A stretch of 64,000 bases of DNA from Alcanivoracaceae bacterium (GCA_023146255.1 JAGLCJ010000010.1:1-64000), one strand, 5' to 3'; shown: positions 51,399 through 60,915, counted from the stretch's first letter. Notes: generated by a model not told the origin, from the sequence alone. Program-made: numbers and translations.

Positions 51399-52433
51399 TC
51401 AGAAGTTTTCCGGGAATTTTGCTTTCTCTCTGGCATGTTCGCGGGAGACGACTCCCTTGTTGACCAGATTCTGCAGGCACTGATCCAGCGTCTGCATGCC
51501 CAGATTGGCACCGGTCTGGATCGATGAGTACATCTGCGCAACTTTATCTTCGCGGATCAGGTTCCGGATAGCCGGGGTACCGATCATGATTTCATGGGCC
51601 GCCACCCGACCACCGCCGTTCTTTTTCAGCAGGGTTTGCGACACTACCGCCTGCAGTGATTCCGACAGCATTGAACGGACCATGGATTTTTCTTCCGCCG
51701 GGAATACGTCCACCACCCGGTCAATGGTTTTTGCCGCACTGGTGGTGTGCAAGGTGCCGAACACAAGGTGGCCGGTTTCCGCTGCGGTCAGTGCCAGCCG
51801 GATGGTTTCCAGATCTCGCATCTCACCCACCAGAATAATGTCCGGGTCTTCCCGCAACGCGGAACGCAGTGCTTCGGCAAAACCGAGGGTGTCACGGTGC
51901 ACTTCGCGCTGGTTAACCAGGCACTTTTTCGACTCGTGCACGAATTCGATCGGATCCTCGATGGTGAGGATGTGCTCGTAGCGGGTGTTGTTAATGTAGT
52001 CGATCATCGCCGCCAGTGTGGTCGACTTGCCGGAACCGGTCGGACCGGTCACCAGACAGATACCACGCGGCGTTTCGGAAATTTTCTGGAACACCTTGCC
52101 CATGCCGAGATCTTCCATCGACAGCACTTTCGACGGAATGGTCCGGAACACGGCGCCGGCGCCACGGTTCTGGTTAAAGGCGTTTACCCGGAAACGCGCC
52201 ACACCGGGCACTTCGAAGGAGAAGTCCGTTTCGAAAAATTCTTCGAAATCCTTACGCTGCTTGTCGTTCATGATGTCGTAGATGAGACCGTGTACTTCTT
52301 TGTGCTCAAGAGCCGGCAGGTTGATCCGGCGCACATCACCATCGACCCGGATCATCGGCGGCAGACCAGCTGACAAATGAAGGTCAGAGGCCCCGTTTTT
52401 GGCACTGAAGGCAAGCAGTTCGGTAATATCCAT
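51399..52433 (-). CDS. pilT: type IV pilus retraction ATPase PilT
   Basis: A 344-residue PilT. Walker A GPTGSGKS is at 130-137, Walker B IILVGEMRDLETIR, His box HLVFGTLHTTSA, and AIRNLIREDK in the C-terminal domain match the family. PilT disassembles the pilus by pulling pilin back into the inner membrane. It is the first gene of a pilT-pilU operon and is divergent from yggS. Confidence 0.97.
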   Translation of the reverse strand: MDITELLAFSAKNGASDLHLSAGLPPMIRVDGDVRRINLPALEHKEVHGLIYDIMNDKQRKDFEEFFETDFSFEVPGVARFRVNAFNQNRGAGAVFRTIPSKVLSMEDLGMGKVFQKISETPRGICLVTGPTGSGKSTTLAAMIDYINNTRYEHILTIEDPIEFVHESKKCLVNQREVHRDTLGFAEALRSALREDPDIILVGEMRDLETIRLALTAAETGHLVFGTLHTTSAAKTIDRVVDVFPAEEKSMVRSMLSESLQAVVSQTLLKKNGGGRVAAHEIMIGTPAIRNLIREDKVAQMYSSIQTGANLGMQTLDQCLQNLVNKGVVSREHAREKAKFPENF

Positions 52434-52550
52434 GGCGATCCCGGGAAAAATATAAGGTGGTTGAAGGGGCGACTTGATTTGCCCCTTTGTTATTATCCGA
52501 GGGCGACATCCTCACACCATCGCCCGAGAGCCTAAAGGTACCCCGTCACC

Positions 52551-53255
52551 ATGGGCCATTCAACAACCGCCACGCTGTCGTCCCGCTTTAACAGGGTAAA
52601 GGCAGAACTGGAGTCTGCCTGCCGGGAAGCCGGCCGGGCGGCGGACAGCGTTCAGCTGATCGCGGTCAGCAAGACCCGCTCGGCCGACGAGGTGGCGGAA
52701 CTGGCCAGCCTTGGTCAGCGCGACTTTGCCGAGAACTACGTCCAGGAAGCACTGGAGAAGATCACCGCCCTGCCCGGCCGCAACCTGTGCTGGCATTTCA
52801 TTGGCCCGATCCAGAGTAACAAGAGCCGCGATATCGCCAGCCATTTTGCCTGGGTGCACTCGGTCGACCGGGACCGGATTGCCCGGCGCCTGAACGATCA
52901 GCGCCCGGACGGTTTGCCACCGCTGAACGTCTGCATTCAGGTCAACATTGACGACGAGGACAGCAAGTCCGGCATCAGCCCGGAACAGGTCCCGGCGCTG
53001 GCCGCACTGATCACCACCCTGCCCCGGCTGCGGCTGCGTGGGCTGATGGCCATTCCGCGCCCGGACAGTGCCGACCGCGGCGCCAGTGCGTTTCGCCGAC
53101 TTGCCATGACACTGTCATCTCTCGGCAATACAATGCCGGGCCTTGATACGCTCTCCATGGGCATGAGCGACGACTTTGATGTCGCCATTCGGGAGGGAGC
53201 CACCCATATCCGCATCGGTACGGCCCTGTTCGGGCCGCGCCCGGCGAAACCCTGA
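52551..53255 (+). CDS. yggS: YggS-family pyridoxal phosphate homeostasis protein
   Basis: A 234-residue PLP-binding protein of the alanine-racemase fold (COG0325/PROSC). PLP-binding Lys41 lies in LIAVSKTRSADEV, and the end GATHIRIGTALFGPR with SMGMSDDFDVAI before it is the family signature. It binds PLP without known enzyme activity and keeps vitamin B6 and amino acid pools balanced. It opens the conserved yggS-proC-yggT-yggU block; divergent from pilT. Confidence 0.95.
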   Translation: MGHSTTATLSSRFNRVKAELESACREAGRAADSVQLIAVSKTRSADEVAELASLGQRDFAENYVQEALEKITALPGRNLCWHFIGPIQSNKSRDIASHFAWVHSVDRDRIARRLNDQRPDGLPPLNVCIQVNIDDEDSKSGISPEQVPALAALITTLPRLRLRGLMAIPRPDSADRGASAFRRLAMTLSSLGNTMPGLDTLSMGMSDDFDVAIREGATHIRIGTALFGPRPAKP

Positions 53256-53266
53256 GGACAGACCAG

Positions 53267-54076
53267 ATGGCTCAGCAGATCATCGGCTTTATCGGCGCCG
53301 GCAACATGGCCACCAGTCTGGTCGGCGGCATGATCGCCAAGGGCATTCGCCCGGCCCGGATCTGGATGGGCGATGTCAGTCAGGATCGGCTCGACGAGCT
53401 GTCACGCCAGCACCGCGTCCATGTCAGCGCCGACAATGCCGAGATCGCCCGCCGTGCCGACGTGCTGGTGCTGGCAGTGAAGCCGCAGGTGATGCAGGCC
53501 GTTTGTGAAGCCCTGCGCGAGGCGCTTGGCGAGCGCCAGCCGCTGATTGTCTCGATCGCCGCCGGCGTCACCATCGCCAGCCTGAAGGGCTGGCTGGGCG
53601 ATCTGCCGGTGGTGCGTTGCATGCCGAACACCCCGGCGCTGGTGCAGGCCGGCGCCACCGGCCTGTATGCCGAGCCGTCAGTATCGGCGGAACAGAAGGA
53701 ACTGGCCGGGCAAATCCTCGGCAGTGTCGGCCTGACCTTCTGGTTCGATGAAGAAAAGGCGCTGGACGCCGTCACCGCCGTGTCCGGCTCCGGCCCGGCC
53801 TATTTCTTCCTGCTGATGGAAAGCATGATCGAGGCCGGTCGCAAGCTTGGCCTGGACGAGCGCACCGCCCGCCAGCTGGTGCTGCAAACCGCCTGGGGCG
53901 CCGCCCAGCTGGCCATTACCAGTGAAGCCGGCCCGGATGTGCTGCGCCAGCAGGTCACCTCCCCCGGCGGCACCACCGCTGCCGCCCTGAATGTGTTCGA
54001 GGAAGGCGGCTTCCGGGTGCTGGTCGACAGCGCTTTGGCAGCGGCCCGACGCCGTTCGGAAGAACTGGCCGGCTGA
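53267..54076 (+). CDS. proC: pyrroline-5-carboxylate reductase
   Basis: A 269-residue NAD(P)H-dependent enzyme making proline from pyrroline-5-carboxylate, the last step of proline synthesis. The Rossmann loop GFIGAGNMATSLVGG is at about residues 6-20, and the family signature SPGGTTAAALNVFEEGG is near the C-terminus. VSGSGPAYFFLLMESM is the dimer segment. It follows yggS by 11 bases. Confidence 0.96.
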   Translation: MAQQIIGFIGAGNMATSLVGGMIAKGIRPARIWMGDVSQDRLDELSRQHRVHVSADNAEIARRADVLVLAVKPQVMQAVCEALREALGERQPLIVSIAAGVTIASLKGWLGDLPVVRCMPNTPALVQAGATGLYAEPSVSAEQKELAGQILGSVGLTFWFDEEKALDAVTAVSGSGPAYFFLLMESMIEAGRKLGLDERTARQLVLQTAWGAAQLAITSEAGPDVLRQQVTSPGGTTAAALNVFEEGGFRVLVDSALAAARRRSEELAG

Positions 54077-54116
54077 TCTGCTATCATCGCTGCCATCTTT
54101 TTCCCGGAGGCTGTTC

Positions 54117-54659
54117 ATGAATCCGCAGGGCGCGTTTCTGTTTTTGCTCGGCTTTGTTATCGACCTGTACATCTTTCTGGTGCTGACCCGGTTTCTGCTG
54201 CAGCTGGTTCGGGCCGACTTCTATAACCCGGTATCGCAGTTCGTGGTCAAGGCCACCAACCCGATCCTGACGCCGCTGCGCAAGATCATCCCCGGCTACG
54301 GCGGCATGGATGTCGCGGCGCTGGTGGCGGTGGTGGCCCTGATCGTCTTCAAACTGGTGCTGGTCAGCCTGCTGGCCATGGGCGCGCTGCGCTTCAGCCC
54401 GCTGCAGCTGCTGGTGGTGACCGTCACCGAACTGGCCCGACTGCTGCTGGATTACCTGTTCTGGACCATCATCCTGCGCATCGTTCTCAGCTGGGTGGCG
54501 CCCGACCCGCGCAATCCGGTGGTGCAACTGGTGGGGCAAATCACCGAACCGGTGATGGCGCCGGCGCGCAAGCTGCTGCCGCCCATGGGCGGGCTGGATC
54601 TGAGCCCGATCATCGTGCTGCTGGCGATTCAGTTCATCCAGATCCTGTTTGGCCTTTGA
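54117..54659 (+). CDS. yggT: YggT family membrane protein
   Basis: A 180-residue inner-membrane protein with two YggT repeats, each of two hydrophobic segments (about 10-30 and 63-88, then 100-125 and 160-178). The repeated RxxxxxxNPxxxxxxxxTxPxLxPxRKxxP-type motif is seen at about residues 28-60 and 125-157. The start at 54117 follows GGAGG. It overlaps the next gene by 4 bases. The role is unknown, perhaps in membrane or osmotic homeostasis. Confidence 0.9.
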   Translation: MNPQGAFLFLLGFVIDLYIFLVLTRFLLQLVRADFYNPVSQFVVKATNPILTPLRKIIPGYGGMDVAALVAVVALIVFKLVLVSLLAMGALRFSPLQLLVVTVTELARLLLDYLFWTIILRIVLSWVAPDPRNPVVQLVGQITEPVMAPARKLLPPMGGLDLSPIIVLLAIQFIQILFGL

Positions 54660-54952
54660 GCGCGATCCGCCGCGATGGCGACGACTGGCTGCTGGACTGC
54701 TGGTTGCAACCGCGCGGCGGCCGCGACGCCATTGTCGGCCTGCATGACGACGCCCTGAAAATCCGCATTGGCGCCCCGCCGGTGGACGGCGCCGCCAACG
54801 AGGCGCTAATCCGTTTCATCGCCGCCGAGTTCGGCGTCAGCAAGTCCAGCGTGATCCTCGAGAGCGGCCAGACCAGCCGCCGCAAACGGCTGCGCGTGAA
54901 AGGCGCAAGCGCCCTGCCCGTCAGCCTTGCCGGATTCATTGCAGGCGCATGA
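54656..54952 (+). CDS. yggU: DUF167/YggU family protein
   Basis: A 98-residue protein with the DUF167 fold: [40 protein letters not shown] and the basic [12 protein letters not shown] tail are all present. It starts with TTG inside the yggT stop (TTGA overlap), typical for this pair. Function unknown, although the fold is shared with small RNA- or protein-binding domains. Confidence 0.88.
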   Translation: MSAIRRDGDDWLLDCWLQPRGGRDAIVGLHDDALKIRIGAPPVDGAANEALIRFIAAEFGVSKSSVILESGQTSRRKRLRVKGASALPVSLAGFIAGA

Positions 54953-54995
54953 CCCCGCCTTTAGACTTGCCGCACTTTCACCTGCATTGAGCGTC

Positions 54996-56153
54996 ATGCC
55001 TGAATCGATTCCCGCCGACTCCGTTGGTCTGGTGACCCCGACCAGCCTGCAGTTTACCCAGCCGCTCGAACTCGAATGCGGCCGGCGCCTCGACGCCTAC
55101 GAACTGGTCTATGAAACCTACGGCAGCCTGAACAAGGCCCGCTCCAACGCCGTGCTGATCTGCCATGCCCTGTCTGGCCATCACCATGCCGCCGGCTATC
55201 ACAGCATGGAAGACAAGCGCCCCGGCTGGTGGGACACCGCCATCGGTCCCGGCAAAGCCATTGATACCAATAGGTTTTTTGTCGTCGCCCTGAACAATAT
55301 CGGTGGCTGCCACGGCTCCACCGGCCCCTCCTCCATCAATCCAGCCAACGGCCAGCCGTGGGGCCCGGACTTCCCGATGGTGACCGTGCGCGACTGGGTC
55401 AACAGCCAGGCCCGGCTGGCCGATGCCCTTGGCATCCAGCAGTGGGCGGCGGTGATCGGCGGCAGCCTGGGCGGCATGCAGGCGCTGCAGTGGGCGATCG
55501 ATTACCCGGAACGGATCCGCCATGCCGCGGTGATTGCCTCGGCGCCGAAACTGTCGGCTCAGAACATTGCCTTTAACGAGGTGGCGCGGCAGTCAATCCT
55601 GACCGATCCGCATTTCCACGGCGGCCGTTACTACCTGCACGACACCTATCCGCGTCAGGGCCTGATTCTTGCGCGCATGGTTGGCCATATCACTTACCTC
55701 AGTGAAGACGCCATGCGCGCCAAGTTCGGCCGCGATTTGCGTGCCGGAAAATTCCATTTCGGTTTTGATGTCGAGTTTCAGGTGGAATCCTACCTGCGCC
55801 ATCAGGGCGAAACCTTTTCGCGCAACTTCGACGCCAATACCTATCTGCTGATGACCAAGGCGCTGGATTACTATGATCCGGCCCGTGATTTTGACAATGA
55901 TCTGGAAGCGGCGCTGACGCAAACCCGGTGTCGTTTTCTGGTGATGTCGTTCACCACCGACTGGCGCTTTGCGCCGCAGCGCTCCGAGGAAATCGTTAAC
56001 GCACTGGTCCGGGTTGGCCGCAATGTCAGCTATGCGGAGATTGATACCGACAAGGGCCATGATGCGTTTCTGGTGGACATTCCCGAGTATCTGAAATTGT
56101 TCGGCGCTTATATGCATCGTGTTGCCGTGGAGGTGAATGATGCTGCGTCCTGA
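54996..56153 (+). CDS. metX: homoserine O-acyltransferase MetX
   Basis: A 385-residue alpha/beta hydrolase-fold acyltransferase for the first step of methionine synthesis. The nucleophile elbow [13 protein letters not shown] carries the catalytic Ser, and GHDAFLVD near the end carries the His. In pseudomonads the MetX enzymes of this group often use succinyl-CoA rather than acetyl-CoA; the sequence does not settle which here. The start at 54996 is chosen; the upstream frame overlaps yggU. MetX overlaps metW by 17 bases, so the pair is co-translated. Confidence 0.93.
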   Translation: MPESIPADSVGLVTPTSLQFTQPLELECGRRLDAYELVYETYGSLNKARSNAVLICHALSGHHHAAGYHSMEDKRPGWWDTAIGPGKAIDTNRFFVVALNNIGGCHGSTGPSSINPANGQPWGPDFPMVTVRDWVNSQARLADALGIQQWAAVIGGSLGGMQALQWAIDYPERIRHAAVIASAPKLSAQNIAFNEVARQSILTDPHFHGGRYYLHDTYPRQGLILARMVGHITYLSEDAMRAKFGRDLRAGKFHFGFDVEFQVESYLRHQGETFSRNFDANTYLLMTKALDYYDPARDFDNDLEAALTQTRCRFLVMSFTTDWRFAPQRSEEIVNALVRVGRNVSYAEIDTDKGHDAFLVDIPEYLKLFGAYMHRVAVEVNDAAS

Positions 56154-56733
56154 TCTGGAAATTATCCGCACCTGGATTCCTGATGACACGCGGGTGCTGG
56201 ATCTTGGCTGTGGTGACGGCCAGTTGCTCGAGAATCTGCGTGACACGAAAAATGTTCATGGTTACGGGCTGGAGATCGACCAGGACAATATTGCCGCCTG
56301 TTTCGAGCGCGGCGTGAATGTGATTGAGCAGGATATTGACGAAGGGCTGGGCAATATCCAGGACAAGCGCTTTGATTATGTGGTGATGACGCAGGCACTG
56401 CAGGCGGTACATCGGCCGGATCTGGTGTTGTCGGAGATGTTGCGGGTTGGCCGGGAAGCGATTGTCACTTTTCCGAATTTTGGTCACTGGAAGGTGCGCG
56501 GTTATCTGTTTTTCAAGGGGCGGATGCCGGTCTCCCCTACTCTGCCGCATCAGTGGTACAACACGCCGAACATTCACCTTTGTACGGTGCATGATTTTGA
56601 GGCGCACTGCCATGAGCGGGGCTACCGGATTCTGCAGGCGATGGTGGTGGATCGGCATCACGAGATCGGGCCGATGACGCGGGCGATGCCGAATCTGTTT
56701 GGGGAAATTGCCTTGTTTCGGGTTACGAGATAA
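56137..56733 (+). CDS. metW: MetW methionine biosynthesis protein
   Basis: A 198-residue class I methyltransferase-fold protein. SAM-site [12 protein letters not shown] is at about residues 20-31. MetW is needed with MetX for homoserine acylation in many proteobacteria. The first ATG at 56137 follows GGAGGTGA and lies inside metX; a second ATG follows directly. After it come a 110-base stem-loop and the rdgB gene. Confidence 0.93.
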   Translation: MMLRPDLEIIRTWIPDDTRVLDLGCGDGQLLENLRDTKNVHGYGLEIDQDNIAACFERGVNVIEQDIDEGLGNIQDKRFDYVVMTQALQAVHRPDLVLSEMLRVGREAIVTFPNFGHWKVRGYLFFKGRMPVSPTLPHQWYNTPNIHLCTVHDFEAHCHERGYRILQAMVVDRHHEIGPMTRAMPNLFGEIALFRVTR

Positions 56734-56842
56734 GGCATCTCGCCTCTATACGTCTGGCAAGATTAATCAGGCGGATGCTTATCCCCTGCGGACTTGGCAC
56801 TGCATTTGCCAATTCGGAAACCCGGACCGCAGTGAATTCGAC

Positions 56843-56956
56843 GGTTGTCGAGCCTGTCAGGGGTTGCCGGGACACGCCGTGAACCCGTCCCTGGGGGCTT
56901 GTGTTCGACATCCATGTCTCACACAGTCCCGTCAACCCCTGACAGGCCCGACAACC
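56843..56956. repeat. long stem-loop: 24-bp inverted repeat
   Basis: Arms 56843-56866 and 56933-56956 pair over 24 bases with one mismatch that is a G-U pair in RNA. The 66-base loop contains CGGGACACGC, GTCCCTG and CATCCATG, the complements of pieces in the loop of the stem-loop at 5301-5412. The element fills most of the 281-base gap between metW and rdgB; the rest of that gap shows no gene. Confidence 0.85.
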
Positions 56957-57014
56957 TCACATCCTGCTACTAAACCAGTTTCTCCGTGATCGTTTTTCGA
57001 GTTCGGGAAAATCC

Positions 57015-57599
57015 ATGAAAAAAATTGTGCTTGCCTCTGGCAACAGAAAGAAAATCGCCGAGCTGCAGGAAATTCTCGGCCAGTTCGGCATGCAGGTGAT
57101 TCCGCAAACCGAATTTGGCGTGCCGGAAGCGGAAGAGACTGGCCTGACGTTTGTCGAGAACGCCATTCTGAAAGCACGCAATGCCGCAAGGCATACCGGG
57201 CTGCCGGCGATTGCCGATGATTCAGGCATTGAGGTCGATGCGTTGAATGGCGCGCCGGGCATTTATTCGGCGCGCTTTTCCGGCGAGGGCGCCACCGACG
57301 CGCGCAATAATGCGCTGCTGGTGGAGAAATTGCGGGACGTGCCGGAAAGTGAGCGCACTGCGCGTTATCGGGCGGTGATCGTGATGATGCGTCATGCTGA
57401 TGATCCGACGCCAGTGATTGCGCAGGGCAGTTGGGAAGGGCGGATTGTGCTCGAGCCGCGAGGCGAGGGCGGCTTTGGGTATGATCCGCATTTTATGGTG
57501 CCTGAGCTGGGCAAGACGGCGGCGGAATTGTCTGCGGCGGAGAAACACGCGCTCAGCCATCGCGGCAAGGCAATTTCTGAATTAGTTAAACAGCTCTGA
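57015..57599 (+). CDS. rdgB: non-canonical purine NTP pyrophosphatase
   Basis: A 194-residue HAM1/RdgB enzyme that hydrolyses dITP, ITP and XTP to monophosphates so that they do not enter DNA. The [14 protein letters not shown] start, the metal-binding [12 protein letters not shown] segment (about residues 67-78) and [12 protein letters not shown] are the family signatures. The ATG at 57015 has a weak GGGAAAATCC upstream. In many relatives it directly follows metW; here a stem-loop lies between. Confidence 0.95.
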   Translation: MKKIVLASGNRKKIAELQEILGQFGMQVIPQTEFGVPEAEETGLTFVENAILKARNAARHTGLPAIADDSGIEVDALNGAPGIYSARFSGEGATDARNNALLVEKLRDVPESERTARYRAVIVMMRHADDPTPVIAQGSWEGRIVLEPRGEGGFGYDPHFMVPELGKTAAELSAAEKHALSHRGKAISELVKQL

Positions 57600-57605
57600 C
57601 CTGAT

Positions 57606-57674
57606 TGTAGGAGCCGTCGATCGACGGCGAAATCTTCTGATAAAAAGATTCGCGGCCGGTCGGCCGCTCCTACA
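57606..57674. repeat. dispersed palindromic repeat, copy D
   Basis: TGTAGGAGC (57606-57614) and GCTCCTACA (57666-57674) bound a longer spacer than copies B and C. CCGTCGATCGACGG is kept, but the second palindrome has CGGCCGGTCGGCCG. It lies between rdgB and hemW in the same-direction operon, starting 6 bases after the rdgB stop. Confidence 0.88.
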
Positions 57675-57697
57675 GGAAACCTGACAATGAGGCATTC

Positions 57698-58816
57698 TTG
57701 ATTCCGCTATCGCTCTACATTCATGTGCCCTGGTGCGTGCGCAAGTGCCCGTACTGCGATTTCAATTCCCATGAGCGTGGCGACATTCCCGAGCAGGCCT
57801 ATCTGGCGGCGCTGATCGAGGATATCAGCGCCGACCTGCATCAGGTCGCCGGGCGGCGGATTGAAACCGTGTTTATTGGTGGCGGCACGCCGAGCCTGAT
57901 GTCGGGCGATTTTTACAAAACATTGTTCAGCGAGATCCGCCAGCGCATTGAGATAGCCGCAGATGCGGAAATCACGCTGGAAGCAAATCCGGGCACGCTG
58001 GAACAGGGCAGGTTCGAGGCCTATCGGGCCGCCGGCATCAATCGGCTGTCGATTGGTGTGCAGAGTTTTAATCCGACGCATCTGCAGGCACTTGGCCGTA
58101 TTCATGGCAAGGATGAAGCCATCCTTGCGGCCGAGGCAGCGCGCCGGGCCGGCTTTGATAATTTCAATCTGGACCTGATGCACGGCTTGCCCGGGCAGGG
58201 CAGGGAACAGGCGCTGGCGGATCTGGAGCAGGCCATTGCGCTGGGGCCGACCCATCTGAGCTGGTACGAGCTGACCATCGAGCCGAACACCGCCTTTTAC
58301 AGCAACCCGCCGGAACAACCCGACAGCGACGAGATGGCCGACACCGAAGAAGCCGGTTTTGCCCTGCTGGCCCGGCACGGTTTCGAGCGCTACGAGATCT
58401 CCGCCTTTGCCCAACCGGGCCGGCGCTGCCGCCACAATCTGAACTACTGGCAGTTCGGCGACTATCTGGGCATCGGCGCCGGCGCCCACGGCAAGCTCAC
58501 CGATGCCGAGGGCCGCATCCTGCGCTACCAGAAAACCCGCCTGCCGGAACACTATCTGGCCGGTGGCGACCGCACCCGCCAGCAGCGCTGGCTGGAACCG
58601 GATGAGCTGCCGATGGAGTACTTCCTTAATACCCTGCGGCTGATCGAGGGTGCGCCGGCAAGACTGTTCGAAGAGCGCACCGGGCTGCCGCTGGAGAGCC
58701 TGTCCGCCACCCTGGTATCGCTGCGTAGCAAGCAGTTACTTACCACGGAGGCCAGTAATATAGGCTGTTCCGCGCTGGGCATCCGTCATCTGAACCGGGT
58801 GCTCGAGGCATTCTGA
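57698..58816 (+). CDS. hemW: radical SAM protein HemW
   Basis: A 372-residue radical SAM enzyme, YggW/HemN-like. The TTG at 57698 follows GAGG. The iron-sulfur ligands are Cys13, Cys17 and Cys20 in CVRKCPYCDF, followed by GGGTPSLM and NPGTLE. HemW binds haem and hands it to cytochromes, without coproporphyrinogen oxidase activity, despite the older HemN annotation. The C-terminal HemN_C domain is present (ELPMEYFLNTLRL). It ends the yggS-to-hemW block. Confidence 0.92.
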   Translation: MIPLSLYIHVPWCVRKCPYCDFNSHERGDIPEQAYLAALIEDISADLHQVAGRRIETVFIGGGTPSLMSGDFYKTLFSEIRQRIEIAADAEITLEANPGTLEQGRFEAYRAAGINRLSIGVQSFNPTHLQALGRIHGKDEAILAAEAARRAGFDNFNLDLMHGLPGQGREQALADLEQAIALGPTHLSWYELTIEPNTAFYSNPPEQPDSDEMADTEEAGFALLARHGFERYEISAFAQPGRRCRHNLNYWQFGDYLGIGAGAHGKLTDAEGRILRYQKTRLPEHYLAGGDRTRQQRWLEPDELPMEYFLNTLRLIEGAPARLFEERTGLPLESLSATLVSLRSKQLLTTEASNIGCSALGIRHLNRVLEAF

Positions 58817-58860
58817 CGCCGGCCCCACGGCATCCCGCAAGGCCGTAGCGCGGCCGCAAA

Positions 58861-59853
58861 TCAGCGCGGATTCTGGATAAAGAAATCGATCAGCTTGCGG
58901 CCGGTTTCCATGTTGGCGTAGCAGTTCAGCCAGTTATTGTAGTCACTGGTCGGGTGGCAGTGGCCAAGCAGGGGCAGGGTGCTGCCGCTGTGGCGGATGG
59001 TTTCCATGATCTTGCCGCCCACCGTGAAACGCATATGGTGGTGACGGCCCTTGCGCTGCAACCCGCCCCAGGTGAACACCCAGTTTGGCGTTGAATAGCC
59101 CGGATCATTAAAGATCGTCTTGCTCACCACGCCACTCATGGCCCTGACCTGCGCCTCGGCATTGTCGATGGCATCCGGGTGATTCAGATCATCGTCGCCG
59201 GACAGAATCAGGATCGGCTTGTCCAGCCCACAACGGAAATCCTGGCCGCCCATGGCGTAGCTGGCGAACAGATCGCGCAGGCCCAGTTCACAATAGATGG
59301 CGTTAACGGTATTGCCGCCGCGGGAGAAGCCGTACATGTGGGTGCGACGGCGATCCACCTTGTAGACGTCATACATATGCTGGGTGAAGTAGGCGATATT
59401 CGGCACCTCGTTGTAATAGGCGCCGCCGGCAAACGAATCGGTATCAATGATCTTGTAGCGGTCAAACACGTCGGTCAGGTTCGGCTGCACCACAATAAAG
59501 GGTGTTGGCGCGCCGTAGCGGGTGGCGGTCCAGCCGAACTGGCGCAGCTTGGTGCCGGCGTTTTCCACGTTGGCGTTCATGGACATGCCGTGGTTGTCGA
59601 AGATCATCCCGCAACCGCCTTTCTCGCAGCCCGGCGGCACGGTGACGGTGTAGACCACATCGATATTGTCGACCACGCATTTGACGTTGATGGAGCCGAT
59701 CCGGCCGAACCAGGATTCGGTCGAGACCGCCCGGTCCAGCGGGCACGATTTTGTGGCCAGCGGCTGGTTATCAATCAGCGGCAAATAGGCGCTGGCCATC
59801 GGGCTCAGTGCGGTCAGGGTCAATGCGGCCAGTAGCAGGGTCAGCTTTTTCAT
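58861..59853 (-). CDS. secreted esterase/depolymerase-like hydrolase
   Basis: A 330-residue exported alpha/beta hydrolase. The start at 59853 follows AGGAGG. A signal peptide ends at ASA near residue 22. The nucleophile elbow GFSRG puts Ser177 in place; an acidic residue in LSGDDDLNHPD and a His in GRHHHMRF are candidates for the rest of the triad. Five or more Cys residues suggest disulfides. It resembles PHB-depolymerase-like esterases. It is divergent from a TetR gene and may degrade an external polymer or ester, but the substrate cannot be read. Confidence 0.78.
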   Translation of the reverse strand: MKKLTLLLAALTLTALSPMASAYLPLIDNQPLATKSCPLDRAVSTESWFGRIGSINVKCVVDNIDVVYTVTVPPGCEKGGCGMIFDNHGMSMNANVENAGTKLRQFGWTATRYGAPTPFIVVQPNLTDVFDRYKIIDTDSFAGGAYYNEVPNIAYFTQHMYDVYKVDRRRTHMYGFSRGGNTVNAIYCELGLRDLFASYAMGGQDFRCGLDKPILILSGDDDLNHPDAIDNAEAQVRAMSGVVSKTIFNDPGYSTPNWVFTWGGLQRKGRHHHMRFTVGGKIMETIRHSGSTLPLLGHCHPTSDYNNWLNCYANMETGRKLIDFFIQNPR

Positions 59854-59934
59854 CGTGCCTCCTTTTGTTCTTCTCGGGCTTGCAGGGTGGTTACGGAACG
59901 AAGGTGCAAGCATAGGTCGAGGCGGGACACCTTT

Positions 59935-59963
59935 ATGGCCAAAACTGGCCCAATTCTGGCCAT
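59935..59963. promoter_or_regulatory. TGGCC repeat cluster, possible operator
   Basis: ATGGCCA (59935-59941) and TGGCCAT (59957-59963) form a dyad, with a third TGGCC in the centre (59946-59950), so TGGCC occurs three times with 10-11-base spacing, one helical turn apart. It lies between the divergent esterase and TetR genes. Confidence 0.4.
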
Positions 59964-60043
59964 TAGCGCCTTTGCAGCAGCCTGACGATCAGCCGCGGAA
60001 GCATTAAAGCTTTGTAAAACCGCGAAACCGAACCTTGCTCATT

Positions 60044-60062
60044 TTCTGAACCGGATTCAGAA
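60044..60062. promoter_or_regulatory. candidate TetR operator
   Basis: TTCTGAA-CCGGA-TTCAGAA is a perfect 7-bp dyad with a 5-base centre, 33 bases before the tetR ATG. Size and place suit autoregulation by the TetR protein, which would also control the co-directional efflux genes. Confidence 0.55.
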
Positions 60063-60095
60063 TCATTCCCCCTTATCGCAACCGGGCCCCTTCCC

Positions 60096-60842
60096 ATGGC
60101 CATTCAGGACCGCAAGGAACGCCAACTCGCCGAGCGCGAGCAGCTGTTCCTGAGCGCCGCCCGGGAGCAGATCTGTCAGGACGGCCTGCTCAGCCTGCAG
60201 ATGGCCAAGGTGGCCCGCGCCTGCGACTACGCCACCGGCACCCTGTACCAGCACTTTGCCTCGAAAGAGGACTTATTGGTCGCGATTTGCAGCGAACTTG
60301 TCGACAAAAGAGTCGAAATATTCAACCGTCTGGTGACCTGGGACGCCCCCACCCGGGAGCGAATCTTCGGTATCGCCGTCGGCGACATCATCTTTGCCCA
60401 TCATTACCCGGAGCATTTCCGGCTGGCCCAGTTCGTCTTTACCGAGGTGGTCTGGCAGGCCGCTTCGGCAAAGCGCCGCCAGCAGCTGCTGGAAACCAGC
60501 AAGCCGATGGGCGATGCCGTGCAACGCATTATTGAAGACGCGGTGGCCGCCGGTGATCTCGACCCGCATGGCCGGCCGCTGCTGGAAATGACCCTGGGCC
60601 AGTGGACCATGACGCTGGGCATGCACAACCTCGTTCACGCCGAAGGGGTGCTGGAGCTCTATAACCTGCGCGACCCGTACCGGATGCTGCTGCGACAACT
60701 GAATGCCCTGCTGAACGGCCTTGGCTGGCAACCGCAGCAAGACCCGTTTGATGAGCAGGCGCTGGAAGCATTGGTGCAACGTATCCAGCGCAATGTATTT
60801 GCCGACCTGTGTCAGGACCAGAACGGCTGCAAGAACCTGTAG
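60096..60842 (+). CDS. TetR-family transcriptional regulator
   Basis: A 248-residue regulator. The N-terminal HTH about residues 15-60 is typical of the family (LSLQMAKVARACDYATGTLYQHFASKEDLL). The rest is a helical ligand domain with a long C-terminal helix. It lies directly upstream of an MFP-RND efflux pair on the same strand and probably represses it; a dyad in front of it (60044-60062) is a good operator candidate. Its TAG stop codon is supplied by the dispersed repeat copy at 60839-60915. Confidence 0.88.
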   Translation: MAIQDRKERQLAEREQLFLSAAREQICQDGLLSLQMAKVARACDYATGTLYQHFASKEDLLVAICSELVDKRVEIFNRLVTWDAPTRERIFGIAVGDIIFAHHYPEHFRLAQFVFTEVVWQAASAKRRQQLLETSKPMGDAVQRIIEDAVAAGDLDPHGRPLLEMTLGQWTMTLGMHNLVHAEGVLELYNLRDPYRMLLRQLNALLNGLGWQPQQDPFDEQALEALVQRIQRNVFADLCQDQNGCKNL

Positions 60843-60915
60843 GAGCGGTCGACCGACCGCGATTTTTACCAAGCGGTGGCGGCAACGGCTTCGCCGCCGA
60901 TCGGCGGCTCCTACA
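60839..60915. repeat. dispersed palindromic repeat, copy E
   Basis: TGTAGGAGC (60839-60847) and GCTCCTACA (60907-60915) are the outer ends, the longest spacer of the five copies. GCGGTCGACCGACCGC is the first inner palindrome; GCCGCCGATCGGCGGC is the second. The element starts inside the tetR gene and gives it its stop codon. It separates tetR from the MFP gene. Confidence 0.9.
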
